64,000 bases of DNA. Source: an uncultured Prevotellaceae bacterium. GTDB taxonomy: Bacteria; Bacteroidota; Bacteroidia; Bacteroidales; Bacteroidaceae. Shown one piece after another: positions 7,267 through 14,832 of the stretch. Under the pieces are notes generated by a model. That model ran no database searches. It was not told where the DNA came from and saw only the letters and a list, made by a program, of their open reading frames with translations. The stretch is taken from positions 1 through 64,000 of the forward strand of contig OMSJ01000033.1 in NCBI GenBank assembly GCA_900313705.1. Direction: 5' to 3'. The translations under genes were made by a program, and so were the position numbers. Position 1 is the stretch's first letter, and each line of letters begins with the position of its first letter.

Positions 7267-9027
7267 ATGAAACGAAGTCTATTTGCTCTTGTGGCACTCT
7301 TTGCTCTCTCTGTCCAAGCGGCCGAGCTGAGTTTCAAGGTAAAGTGTAAGTACCTGAACCTGCCCATCTCGCAGCAGGAGTCACGGCGTCGCTTGCTTTT
7401 CCAAGCGAAAGGTGTGGACGACCTCAGCGTTGTGGCGCGTCTTTCGGCTGCTCCCGAGTACTGGGTATTCAAGGACCTCACGGCTTACAAGGGCAAGACA
7501 TTGACGCTCACATTTGAGGGCGATGAGAAAGCTCTCTTGTTGGTTTATCAGGCGGACACTATTCGAGATGCTTCCACAATGTACCGCGAGGAGTATCGTC
7601 CGCAGTTCCACTTCTCGTCTCGCCGTGGCTGGCTGAACGACCCTAACGGTTGCATCTGGCACGATGGCTTGTATCATCTTTATTATCAGCACAATCCTTT
7701 CGAGCGCGAGTGGGAGAATATGACTTGGGGACACGCTACGAGTCCCGACCTTCTGCATTGGACGGAGCAGGCTCCTGTGCTCTTCCCCGATACACTGGGC
7801 ACGATGTACAGCGGCTCAGCCGTCTTCGACAAGGACAATACATCTGGCTTCGGAACCAAGAAGAACCCGCCGCTCGTCTATGCCTATACTGCTGACCGAA
7901 GCGAGAAAGAAGTTCAATGCATCGCTTACAGCCTTGATGGTGGCATGACGCTCCACAAGTACGAAGGCAATCCCGTCATCGATTCGCATGACAAATGGCA
8001 GACGCACGACACGAGAGACCCGCGCCTCTTCTGGTGGCCCCCCTCTAACTCCCCCTTAAAGGGGGAGGACAAAAGCTCCCTCCCTTTAAGGGAGGGTTGG
8101 GGTGGGTCTGGCTGGTGGGTTCTCGTCCTCAATGAACGCAACGGGCACAGCATCTATACTTCCGACAACCTCAAGGACTGGACGTATCAGAGTCATGTGA
8201 ACGGCTTCTGGGAGTGTCCCGACCTCTTCCCTTTGGCAGTGGACGGCAACCCCAGCGATGTGCGATGGGTGATGTATGGGGCAAGTAACACGTATATGAT
8301 AGGCAGTTTCGACGGCAAAGTCTTCACGCCGGAAAGCGGCAAGCACCGTTTTTCGACGGGCGCCATCTATGCCGCTCAGACGTTCAACGACGTGCCTGAT
8401 GGGCGACGCATACAGATAGGCTGGGCCAACTTCGACCATAGAGGAATGCCTTTCAGGGGGCAGATGTTGTTGCCGACAGAGTTGACCTTGCGCACGACAA
8501 AAGACGGTGTCCGCCTCGTGAGCAAGCCTATCAAGGAAGTAGCCTCTTTGCTTAAGCCTCTTTATTCCTGCGACAAAGCTTTGAACGAACAGGAAGCCAA
8601 TGCCGCACTGAGGACCCTCTCTAACTCCCCCTTAAAGGGGGAGAAACAAAAAGCCTCCCCTTTAAGGGGAGGTTTGGAAGGGTCTGGCCTTCACTTGCAC
8701 GCCACGCTCAACCTTACCTATGCCACAAGTGCTGGTCTCAAGCTCGATGGGCAAACGTTGATTGACTACGACCTCAACCGTAACACGCTAAACGGTCAGT
8801 TCTATTCGCCGCAAGACCCAACGAGCCTTTCCCTCACGATGGACATCTACATCGACCGCACCTCTGTGGAAGTTTTCATCGACGACGGCTTGTACAACTA
8901 TTCGATGGAGCGGAAGAAGTCGTTGGGCACACCTCAGAACCCTGCGCCCAAAGGCTTTGAATTCTGGGGCAGCGACATCAACGTCACCAACATTCAACTT
9001 GATGCCGTCAAAAGCATTTGGGATTAG
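7267..9027 (+). CDS. GH32 beta-fructosidase (fructan/levan hydrolase) with two in-frame palindromic inserts
   Basis: A secreted 586-residue glycoside hydrolase family 32 enzyme that releases fructose from fructans or sucrose. A signal peptide covers residues 1-18 (ending VQA). The nucleophile motif WLNDPNG places Asp125, the RDP motif (transition-state stabiliser) is at about 251-253, and the acid/base ECPDLF places Glu316. The C-terminal ~150 residues form the usual beta-sandwich (SVEVFIDDG near 535). Two hydrophilic inserts, residues ~258-282 (SNSPLKGE ... PLREGWGGSG) and ~450-473 (SNSPLKGE ... SPLRGGLEGSG), are translations of a dispersed palindromic repeat. Removing both gives about 537 residues, near the family norm. 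It follows nhaC by 16 bp. Confidence 0.9.
   Translation: MKRSLFALVALFALSVQAAELSFKVKCKYLNLPISQQESRRRLLFQAKGVDDLSVVARLSAAPEYWVFKDLTAYKGKTLTLTFEGDEKALLLVYQADTIRDASTMYREEYRPQFHFSSRRGWLNDPNGCIWHDGLYHLYYQHNPFEREWENMTWGHATSPDLLHWTEQAPVLFPDTLGTMYSGSAVFDKDNTSGFGTKKNPPLVYAYTADRSEKEVQCIAYSLDGGMTLHKYEGNPVIDSHDKWQTHDTRDPRLFWWPPSNSPLKGEDKSSLPLREGWGGSGWWVLVLNERNGHSIYTSDNLKDWTYQSHVNGFWECPDLFPLAVDGNPSDVRWVMYGASNTYMIGSFDGKVFTPESGKHRFSTGAIYAAQTFNDVPDGRRIQIGWANFDHRGMPFRGQMLLPTELTLRTTKDGVRLVSKPIKEVASLLKPLYSCDKALNEQEANAALRTLSNSPLKGEKQKASPLRGGLEGSGLHLHATLNLTYATSAGLKLDGQTLIDYDLNRNTLNGQFYSPQDPTSLSLTMDIYIDRTSVEVFIDDGLYNYSMERKKSLGTPQNPAPKGFEFWGSDINVTNIQLDAVKSIWD
8038..8111. repeat. Palindromic element inserted in frame in the GH32 gene, copy 1
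   Basis: Two palindromes (CTCCCCCTTAAAGGGGGAG and CCCTCCCTTTAAGGGAGGG) separated by about 10 bp, with TCTAA and GGGT flanks. It adds about 25 residues directly after the RDPRLFW motif and before WVLVLNE, next to the active site wall. Confidence 0.85.
8613..8684. repeat. Palindromic element inserted in frame in the GH32 gene, copy 2
   Basis: A 72-bp unit bounded by GACCCT and AGGGTC and holding CTCCCCCTTAAAGGGGGAG and CCTCCCCTTTAAGGGGAGG. Exactly 24 codons, so the frame is kept. It lies at the junction of the propeller and beta-sandwich domains. Confidence 0.88.
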
Positions 9028-9048
9028 TCTCACCAACTATCAGTGCAG

Positions 9049-9414
9049 ATGGTTCGTTTAGCATTATTATTGTTCTGTTGCTTGCCGGTTTGTGCGCAAT
9101 CATATCTGGGCACAGGACTTCCTGTTTGCTATATTAACACGGAAGACAGCCTGCCCATTGCATCCAAGCAAAATGATGTAAACGCTAAGATAACCATTAC
9201 TTTGAATGGTGACACGCTTTTGCGTGAGACAGATGTTAGTGTGAGAGGCCATGGAAATGCTACTTGGGCAGCATATCCTAAAAAGCCTCCACGTCCTTGG
9301 CGTCAGCACACTTGTCTATGCACCTTACTGCTTCTTCTGCTACCTCAGTCCTGTGATGACCATCTTGGCTGCCGCTTTACTGAGAAAGAAAACGAGCTGA
9401 GCCAAGAGCTGTAG
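9049..9414 (+). pseudogene. Truncated CotH-type gene fused to foreign 3' sequence
   Basis: The open frame begins with a signal peptide (MVRLALLLFCCLPVCAQ) and a CotH-like N-terminal segment (VCYINTEDSLPIASK, then VSVRGHGNATWAAYPKKP near residue 80). The latter matches the GRGNSSWGWPKKPYRMKF motif of the CotH protein at 49033. After YPKKP similarity stops and the frame reads nonsense (PRPWRQHTCLC) to a stop at 9412-9414. From that point the DNA in another frame encodes the end of an NhaC antiporter. The gene is therefore a deletion fossil. A GTG at 9043 could also start the frame. Confidence 0.8.
9293..9400 (+). pseudogene. 3' remnant of a second NhaC antiporter gene
   Basis: In this frame the DNA reads VLGVSTLVYAPYCFFCYLSP then VMTILAAALLRKKTS and a TGA at 9398-9400. 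The intact NhaC at 5832-7250 ends VLGVSTLVYAPYCFFCYLSP, IMTILAATLLPKKR. The nucleotide match is clear but diverged at third positions, so this is an old paralogue or orthologous allele rather than a fresh copy. Confidence 0.85.
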
Positions 9415-9418
9415 CGTT

Positions 9419-10045
9419 TCACTTCCGTCGATACCGCGTCTGTGAGCCTTTACCTTCGCTCACGATGCGGCCTTCCTTGACGAGGCGTCTGAGGATGGAA
9501 CTAATGCGTCCGCGTGTCAGGGTCTGCTCGAAGGCTGTGGCCACATCCTTGTGCGTGACGATGTTTTTGCTGGCAAAGAGTTTGGCGATGCGTGATTCGA
9601 TTTCAGCCTCTTCTGTCTGGAAGACCAGGCCAAACGGCTCCTGCTCCACTTCGAAACGGCGTGCCTTCTTCAGCAATTCGTTGTCCGGACGGAAGTGGAT
9701 GCTTTCTACTCGGACATCTTTCCCGTGATAGTTGCCGTCCTTCACCTCGATACCTCCCTTCAGGGAAACGCGGAAAGTGCCGATGCCGGGCAGGGTGACG
9801 GCATTTCCCTTCTCGAGTTCGTGGAGCATGACGCGTTGCATCGTGCTCAGGGCAGCCTGAAGTTCGCCCTTGGGCATCAAGGAGGGCAGCCGGATGCTGC
9901 TGCTCTGGAAGTCCACGGCATCCACCGTCTGCGGGCATTCCAGCACGGGCCTCAGCTTCTTCAGGTCAGTCACTTCGTTGATGTTCTGCTGCGTTTCTTC
10001 TGTGGGCAACAGGCCACGTTTTACGATTGAAAAGTGTATAGCCAT
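9419..10045 (-). CDS. HU-like DNA-binding protein with C-terminal winged-helix-like region
   Basis: A 208-residue Bacteroidetes HU-family protein (HU-HIG type). Residues ~1-125 read as an HU-like fold: AIHFSIVKRG start, LQAALSTMQRVMLHELEKGNAVTLPGIGTF-type core (glycine-rich arm near 83-100) and a basic arm region. Such proteins bind DNA and are plentiful in Bacteroidales; most have unknown targets. The last ~70 residues (EIESRIAKLFASKNIVTHKDVATAFEQTLTRGRISSILRRLVKEGRI region) look like a helix-turn-helix that would add specific binding. A -7 box (TAACTTTG on the minus strand) at 10071-10078 supports the ATG at 10045. It is the only obvious DNA-binding protein in the window. Confidence 0.8.
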   Translation of the reverse strand: MAIHFSIVKRGLLPTEETQQNINEVTDLKKLRPVLECPQTVDAVDFQSSSIRLPSLMPKGELQAALSTMQRVMLHELEKGNAVTLPGIGTFRVSLKGGIEVKDGNYHGKDVRVESIHFRPDNELLKKARRFEVEQEPFGLVFQTEEAEIESRIAKLFASKNIVTHKDVATAFEQTLTRGRISSILRRLVKEGRIVSEGKGSQTRYRRK

Positions 10046-10070
10046 GATTGTACTGTGTTTGATTGCTCTA

Positions 10071-10078
10071 CAAAGTTA
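10071..10078 (-). promoter_or_regulatory. -7 box for the HU-like gene
   Basis: Minus-strand TAACTTTG, 26 bp before the start codon. The -33 region has no clear TTTG. Confidence 0.5.
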
Positions 10079-10130
10079 AGGTTTTTTCTCCACTTCACCA
10101 AGACTTTTGCCGAAATAATTCAAGGTAGTA

Positions 10131-10200
10131 GTTTGATTGTTCATGTACTTGCAATTGCATATACATGAACATGCAATTGCAAGTACATGAACAATCAAAC
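10131..10200. repeat. 30-bp perfect inverted repeat, copy 1
   Basis: Left arm 10131-10160, 10-nt loop ATACATGAAC, right arm 10171-10200; the arms are perfectly complementary over 30 bp. The whole 70-bp unit recurs unchanged at 58310-58379. It lies 86 bp upstream of the HU-like gene. No flanking target duplication is visible. Confidence 0.95.
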
Positions 10201-10232
10201 AACGCCCCTCGTCTAGTTGAGTCGAGAGGCGT
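10201..10232 (-). terminator. Probable terminator hairpin of the discoidin-like gene
   Basis: Arms AACGCC..CTCG and CGAG.GGCGTT enclose a 10-nt loop, about 260 bp downstream of the gene end. The rest of the 10.2-10.49 kb gap holds two short hairpins (GCAAGCTTCGCTTGC; CCGCTAAAAAGCGG) flanked by AAGATAGAAG-type purine repeats and no gene. Confidence 0.45.
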
Positions 10233-10490
10233 TGAAACTTCCGTATGATAATACAGCTTTCGCAAGCTTCGCTTGCATGTAGATAGAAGAAGAAAGATGA
10301 AGATAGAAGAAGATAGATGACGTAAGTTTTGCCGCTCTAACTTTGAATTTTGTATTTTGAGTGTTGAATTATCAATTTTTCTGTGGTATCGTCCTCTATC
10401 TTCGCCGCTAAAAAGCGGCATATCTTCCTTTATCTTCTTATATCTTCTTAGATGCGAAACTTGAGTGATAACCGCCCAAACTTATGTGCT

Positions 10491-11453
10491 TTACTTGAAG
10501 AGTTTGATTTCGGAGAGCTGTAGTCGAGTGCCGTCAGCCATTTTGAGGAACTCGAAGCGGTAGTAGCGGTAGTTGCCGGAGGTTGCCGGTCTGAAGCGGT
10601 ACTCCTGTTCGTTCTCATCGCGCAGGCGTCGGTTGCCCTTCTGTTCGTCGAGGACAGTCCAGCTCTTCTGGTCGTTGCTTCCGCTCATTTTCCACGTTAT
10701 GGGGTTGCGTTCGGGATAGTCGTGCGTGTCATCACCCGTGACGAAGCGGTACTCTGAGATAGGTGCTGCTTCCCCTGCATCGAGGGTGATGGAGTAGGGC
10801 ATCTGGCTGGGTTCGTCGATACACCATTTCGTGAAGAACCATCCGTCTGCAGCCTTTGCTGCTCCCTCCTTGCCGTCTCTGCCGGAACCGCTGACGTAGG
10901 TGGCTTTCACGGGCATCTGAACCTTGTCGTAGAGGTAGATTTCGCTGAGCTGGATGCGTGTTCCGCCAGCCATCTTGACGAACTCGAATCGGAAGTAGCG
11001 GAACTTGTCCTTTGCTCCTGCGGCTGTGGGCTTGAAGCGATACTCCTGCAGTCCTTCGGCTGGCAGGCTGCGGTTGTTCTTCTGAATGTCGATGATGGTC
11101 CAGTCTTGCTTGTCGTTGCTGCCGCTTAGCTCCCAAGTCACTGGATTGCGCTCGGGATAGGCATTCGTGTCGTCGCCCGTCACGAGTCCGTACTCGGCAA
11201 TGTTTGTCTGCCCTCCAGCGTCGAGGATAATGGTGTAGGGAAGCTGAGGGGGGAAGTCGATACACCATTTCGTGGAGAGCTGGCCGTCGCAGATCATGGC
11301 CGGACCTTCCTGGCCTCCTCGACCGGAGCCGCTCACGAAAGTTGTCTTGATGGGAGCCTGAGCCATTGCTTCAAGGCTGGCGAACAGAAGCAGGAAAAGT
11401 CCTCCTCCTAACTTCCACCCGAGGCGGGCGGAACTGAACGACATGTGTTTCAT
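10491..11453 (-). CDS. Secreted protein with two tandem discoidin (F5/8C-like) domains
   Basis: A 320-residue protein with a signal peptide (residues 1-31, ending SLEAMAQ). It consists of two near-duplicate units, residues ~35-178 and ~182-320. Each has VSGSGR.G.EG.A, KWCIDFP/EPSQMPY, TGDDT..YPERNPITW.MSGSND..SWT and FRFEF.KM.. .TRLQLSEI.L, the layout of a galactose-binding-like F5/8 type C fold. Such domains usually bind glycans; no catalytic domain is present, so it is probably a carbohydrate-binding or adhesive protein. A minus-strand -7 box (TATCTTTG, 11480-11487) lies upstream, divergent from the GH92 gene. Confidence 0.75.
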   Translation of the reverse strand: MKHMSFSSARLGWKLGGGLFLLLFASLEAMAQAPIKTTFVSGSGRGGQEGPAMICDGQLSTKWCIDFPPQLPYTIILDAGGQTNIAEYGLVTGDDTNAYPERNPVTWELSGSNDKQDWTIIDIQKNNRSLPAEGLQEYRFKPTAAGAKDKFRYFRFEFVKMAGGTRIQLSEIYLYDKVQMPVKATYVSGSGRDGKEGAAKAADGWFFTKWCIDEPSQMPYSITLDAGEAAPISEYRFVTGDDTHDYPERNPITWKMSGSNDQKSWTVLDEQKGNRRLRDENEQEYRFRPATSGNYRYYRFEFLKMADGTRLQLSEIKLFK

Positions 11454-11479
11454 ATTGTCTTGGCTTTTGTTTTTTTTGA

Positions 11480-11487
11480 CAAAGATA
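11480..11487 (-). promoter_or_regulatory. -7 box for the discoidin-like gene
   Basis: Minus-strand TATCTTTG matches TAnnTTTG, 27 bp before the start codon. Confidence 0.5.
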
Positions 11488-11498
11488 CAAAGAAAATA

Positions 11499-11526
11499 AG
11501 AATTAGGAATTAAGAATTGAGAATTA
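11499..11526. repeat. Heptamer repeat (AGAATTA x4) upstream of the GH92 gene
   Basis: Copies AGAATTA, GGAATTA, AGAATTG, AGAATTA directly upstream of the GH92 promoter, where the -33 element would be expected. Confidence 0.8.
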
Positions 11527-11531
11527 TTTTG

Positions 11532-11539
11532 TAACTTTG
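11532..11539 (+). promoter_or_regulatory. -7 box for the GH92 gene
   Basis: TAACTTTG matches the consensus exactly and lies 23 bp before the first of two duplicated ATG codons (11562) and 61 bp before the true start (11600). Confidence 0.65.
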
Positions 11540-11612
11540 CAGGAAATAAAACGAAACTACTATGAAGATTAACCTTGCAGGAAATAAAACGAAACTACTA
11601 TGAAGATTAACC
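11537..11612. repeat. Exact 38-bp tandem duplication across the GH92 start codon
   Basis: Copy 1 is 11537-11574 and copy 2 is 11575-11612, both beginning TTGCAGGAAATAAAACG. The unit carries the ATG and first codons of the gene. Because 38 is not a multiple of three, the first ATG (11562) now starts a 13-codon frame ending in TGA at 11601-11603, overlapping the real ATG as ATGA. Confidence 0.97.
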
Positions 11613-13852
11613 TGAAGAACATCGTTGCAGCAACGTTAGTCGCTACTCTTGCAGGCTGTGCTGAAAGCGCAAAGGAGCCTGTCGATTACGTCAATCCTTA
11701 CATCGGTAGCATCAGTCACCTGCTGGTGCCTTGCTTCCCCACCATCCAGTTGCCGAACAGCTTGATGCGCATCTATCCGTCGCGAGGCGATTATGTGACG
11801 GAGTATCTCGACGGCCTGCCCATCGTCGTCACCAACCATCGCGAGCGAAGCGCCTTCCGGCTGAGCATCACTCAGAGCGATGCTTTGCGTCCCATCATCC
11901 GGACAAGTTGGGACCACGAAAGGGTGACGCCCTACGACTATCAGGTCCAGATAGCCGACAACACCATCGATGCGCGCCTCGCAGTCTGCCATCAGAGTGC
12001 CATCTACGAGCTCACGCTCCTCGATCCCGCCAAGCCTGCCACCATTCTCATCTATTCCGAAAACGGCAAAATGCAGGTTGACGGCAAGTCAGCATCTGGC
12101 AGTCAGCGCCTTAGTCAAAACATGAAGATATACTTCGCGGGTGAGTTCGACGTCGAACCTGAGCAGAGCGGTCTGCTCAGAGACGGCAGCATATCCGCTG
12201 AAAAGGAAGCTGAAGAAGCACGAGTCTGCGTAGCTCTGCGCTTCCCAGAAGGCACGAAGAAGATACAGTTCCGCTATGGCATCTCGCTCATCAGCCAGGA
12301 GCAGGCAGAAAAGAACCTCGTGCGTGAACAAGGACAGGCCTTCGATATGGCCAAAGTCATCAAGGAGGGCCGGAAGGAATGGAACGAGACGCTGAGCAAC
12401 ATCCGCGTCGAAGGCGGCACAGAAGACCAGAAGACTGTCCTCTATACCTCTTACTATCGTACCTTCGAGCGCCCCGTCTGCCTCAGCGAAGACGGACGTT
12501 ACTTCTCAGCATTCGACGGTAAGGTGCACGACGACGACGGGCATCCGTTCTACACCGACGACTGGATTTGGGACACCTATCGTGCCGCTCATCCGCTCAG
12601 GGCACTCATCCAGCCCCAAAAGGAAGAGGACATCATCGAGAGCTACCTGCGCATGGCCGAACAGATGGGCACGAAGTGGATGCCCACCTTCCCCGAAATG
12701 ACGGGAGACACACGCAGGATGAACAGCAACCACGGCGTGTCGATGGTGGCCGATGCACTCTGGAAGGGACTCAACGTGGATGCCCAGCGAGGCTTCGAAT
12801 ACTGTCGTCGCGGCATCGAGGAAAAGACTCTTGTCCCCTGGAGCGGCGACCCTGCTGGCAGACTCGACCAGTTCTACAAGGACCATGGGTACTTCCCGGC
12901 CCTCGGCGAGGGACAGGTGGAGGACGTGCCAAACGTGAGCGGCTTCGAACAGCGACAGCCCATAGCCGTCACCCTGGGCACCGCCTACGACCAGTGGTGC
13001 CTGTCGCGTATCGCAGAATTCATGGGTAAGAAGGATGATGCAGCCAAGTATCTTGCCCTCAGCTACAACTATCGTAACGTCTGGAACCCCGAGACGCGAT
13101 TCTTCCATCCCAAGGACGAAGCCGGCAACTTCCTGGCTAACTTCGACTATCGCTTCAGCGGTGGCATCGGCGCACGTGCTGCCTACGGCGAAAACAACGG
13201 GTGGACCTATCGATGGGACGTGCAGCACAACCTCGCAGACCTTGCCTCTCTGATGGGCGGACGCGAGTCGATGGCGCAGGAACTCGACCGTACCTTTGCC
13301 GAACCTTTAGGCAAAAGCAAGTGGCAATTCTTTGGAGAGTTCCCCGACCAGACGGGCAACATGGGGCAGTTCACGATGGCAAACGAGCCGTCACTCCATA
13401 TACCTTATATATATAACTATGCCGGCGCACCCTGGAGGACGCAGAAACGCATCCGCCAATGCCTCGATGCGTGGTTCCGCAACGACGTGATGGGTATGCC
13501 TGGAGATGAAGATGGCGGCGGCATGACCTCGTTTGTCGTCTTCTCGTCGCTCGGCTTCTACCCCGTCACACCTGGCTTCCCTGCCTACAACATCGGTTCG
13601 CCGTTGTTCTCCGACATACGCGTCAAGCTGCCCGGAGGAAAGGAGCTGCACATCATCGCCAAAGGATGCAGCCGTGAGAACAAGTACATCCAAAGTGCTA
13701 CTCTTAACGGCAAAGTATGGGACAAGCCCTGGTTCAGCCACGACGATATAAAGGACGGAGCGACTCTCGTCCTTGAGATGGGCAGCCGGCCCAACAAGGA
13801 GTGGGGCAGCGCAGAGAGTGCTACGCCACCTTCCGCTCCCGCGAAGCAATAG
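11600..13852 (+). CDS. GH92 alpha-mannosidase lipoprotein
   Basis: A 750-residue exo-alpha-mannosidase of family GH92, which are calcium-dependent inverting enzymes acting on alpha-linked mannans and N-glycans. The N-terminus is a lipoprotein signal with LAGC (Cys20) followed by AESAKEP, so it should be membrane anchored. Family landmarks: DYVNPYIGS (~29), WDTYRAAHPL (~331), NEPSLHIPYIYNYAGAPW (~595), GDEDGGGMTSF (~635) and LGFYPVTPG (~650), the last two being close to the usual GNDDCGQMSAW / GFYPVNPG. Start chosen at 11600 because the upstream duplicate ATG is out of frame. No SusC/SusD genes accompany it. The ATGA overlap suggests translation could be coupled to the new upstream 13-codon frame. 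Confidence 0.9.
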   Translation: MKINLKNIVAATLVATLAGCAESAKEPVDYVNPYIGSISHLLVPCFPTIQLPNSLMRIYPSRGDYVTEYLDGLPIVVTNHRERSAFRLSITQSDALRPIIRTSWDHERVTPYDYQVQIADNTIDARLAVCHQSAIYELTLLDPAKPATILIYSENGKMQVDGKSASGSQRLSQNMKIYFAGEFDVEPEQSGLLRDGSISAEKEAEEARVCVALRFPEGTKKIQFRYGISLISQEQAEKNLVREQGQAFDMAKVIKEGRKEWNETLSNIRVEGGTEDQKTVLYTSYYRTFERPVCLSEDGRYFSAFDGKVHDDDGHPFYTDDWIWDTYRAAHPLRALIQPQKEEDIIESYLRMAEQMGTKWMPTFPEMTGDTRRMNSNHGVSMVADALWKGLNVDAQRGFEYCRRGIEEKTLVPWSGDPAGRLDQFYKDHGYFPALGEGQVEDVPNVSGFEQRQPIAVTLGTAYDQWCLSRIAEFMGKKDDAAKYLALSYNYRNVWNPETRFFHPKDEAGNFLANFDYRFSGGIGARAAYGENNGWTYRWDVQHNLADLASLMGGRESMAQELDRTFAEPLGKSKWQFFGEFPDQTGNMGQFTMANEPSLHIPYIYNYAGAPWRTQKRIRQCLDAWFRNDVMGMPGDEDGGGMTSFVVFSSLGFYPVTPGFPAYNIGSPLFSDIRVKLPGGKELHIIAKGCSRENKYIQSATLNGKVWDKPWFSHDDIKDGATLVLEMGSRPNKEWGSAESATPPSAPAKQ

Positions 13853-13868
13853 GGATTCTCCTCTTTAT

Positions 13869-13994
13869 ATGGAAAAGCTCGAAGCTCTGTCAGTCTTCGA
13901 GCACGCGGCTTTGTCTGTTTCAGGGCATGAAGCTTTGCCACTCTTCGGGCACGATGCTTTGTCTATTTCAAAGCACGTAGCATCCCTAAGATAA
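13869..13994 (+). other. Small open frame of degenerate octapeptide repeats (24-bp tandem repeat)
   Basis: Four 24-bp degenerate repeats span 13881-13976. In the frame starting at ATG 13869 they encode 41 residues made of octads EALSVFEH, AALSVSGH, EALPLFGH, DALSISKH, then VASLR and a stop. The DNA also forms hairpins (GCTCGAAG 13877-13884 with CTTCGAGC 13895-13902; TGCTTTG with CAAAGCA around 13955-13975). Lying between convergent genes and overlapping the 3' end of the EamA gene, it may serve as a two-way terminator; whether it is translated is unknown. Confidence 0.5.
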
Positions 13995-14832
13995 GGATGG
14001 CAGCACCTGTAATGGCCATCGGCGTGATGCGTTCGTCAAGGACGATGGCGCTGACTGCCATGGTAACAAGGCTCTGCAGGTAGATAAAGTTGGAGGCATG
14101 TACCACTCCTACTTCGCGAAGCACCCAGTTCCAAAGTAGGAAACAGCCGTGCGAAGCGATGACGGAAAGAAAGAGCAGATTGCCGACGATGCTCCAGTCG
14201 GTCAGCATCGTTGCCGTCATGCTGAAAGGCTCCACCAGCCAGAAATAGGGCAGGATGGTAATGATGCCGTAAGCAAAAATCTTCCGTGTGATGAAGCTCA
14301 TGCTGTAACGGCCCATGATGCGCCGCAGCAGGAGCGAATAGAAGGCCCAGGCTAAAGCTGCCGAGAGAGCAAGCATGTCGCCCAAGGGGTTGAGGTGCAG
14401 CACCAGTTGACCGTTGAGCACGACCAGTACGACACCGACAAATGCAACGAGCGACCCCACGACCTGCCAGCCTCGCATACGTTCGGAAGGGTAGAAGAAC
14501 GAGCAGACAAGAGCCGTGAGCAATGGAGCTGTGCTGACAAGGATGCTGACATTCGTCGCCCAGCCGTGGCATAATGCCATGTTCTCGGTCAGGAAGTAGA
14601 GCGAACCGCCCATGATGCCGAGTAGCACGAAGACAAGCTCGTCGTGCCAGCTACCTGAGCGGAAGCGGCGGTGCGAAATAGTCAGCATACAGAGATACGC
14701 TATCACGAAGCGTACAAGAAAGATGTCTGCCGGACGCAATCCTTTTTCAAGTAGCACTTTGCTGCTGACGAAAGTGCTGCCCCAGATGCATACGACAGCC
14801 AATGCCCCAATGTAACCCCATATGTGTTTCAT
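13963..14832 (-). CDS. EamA/DMT family transporter
   Basis: A 289-residue inner-membrane exporter of the drug/metabolite transporter superfamily, with ten hydrophobic segments in two EamA repeats (residues ~5-135 and ~145-287). The first segment carries the typical WGSTFVSSKVLLE (residues ~17-29) and the second repeat AALAWAFYSLLLRRI near 157. Substrates of the family range from amino acids to nucleotide precursors and cannot be assigned here. Its ATG (14830-14832) overlaps the TGA of the GH43 gene as ATGA, so it is translationally coupled and last in the alkaline phosphatase-GH43-EamA operon. Confidence 0.85.
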   Translation of the reverse strand: MKHIWGYIGALAVVCIWGSTFVSSKVLLEKGLRPADIFLVRFVIAYLCMLTISHRRFRSGSWHDELVFVLLGIMGGSLYFLTENMALCHGWATNVSILVSTAPLLTALVCSFFYPSERMRGWQVVGSLVAFVGVVLVVLNGQLVLHLNPLGDMLALSAALAWAFYSLLLRRIMGRYSMSFITRKIFAYGIITILPYFWLVEPFSMTATMLTDWSIVGNLLFLSVIASHGCFLLWNWVLREVGVVHASNFIYLQSLVTMAVSAIVLDERITPMAITGAAILILGMLRALK

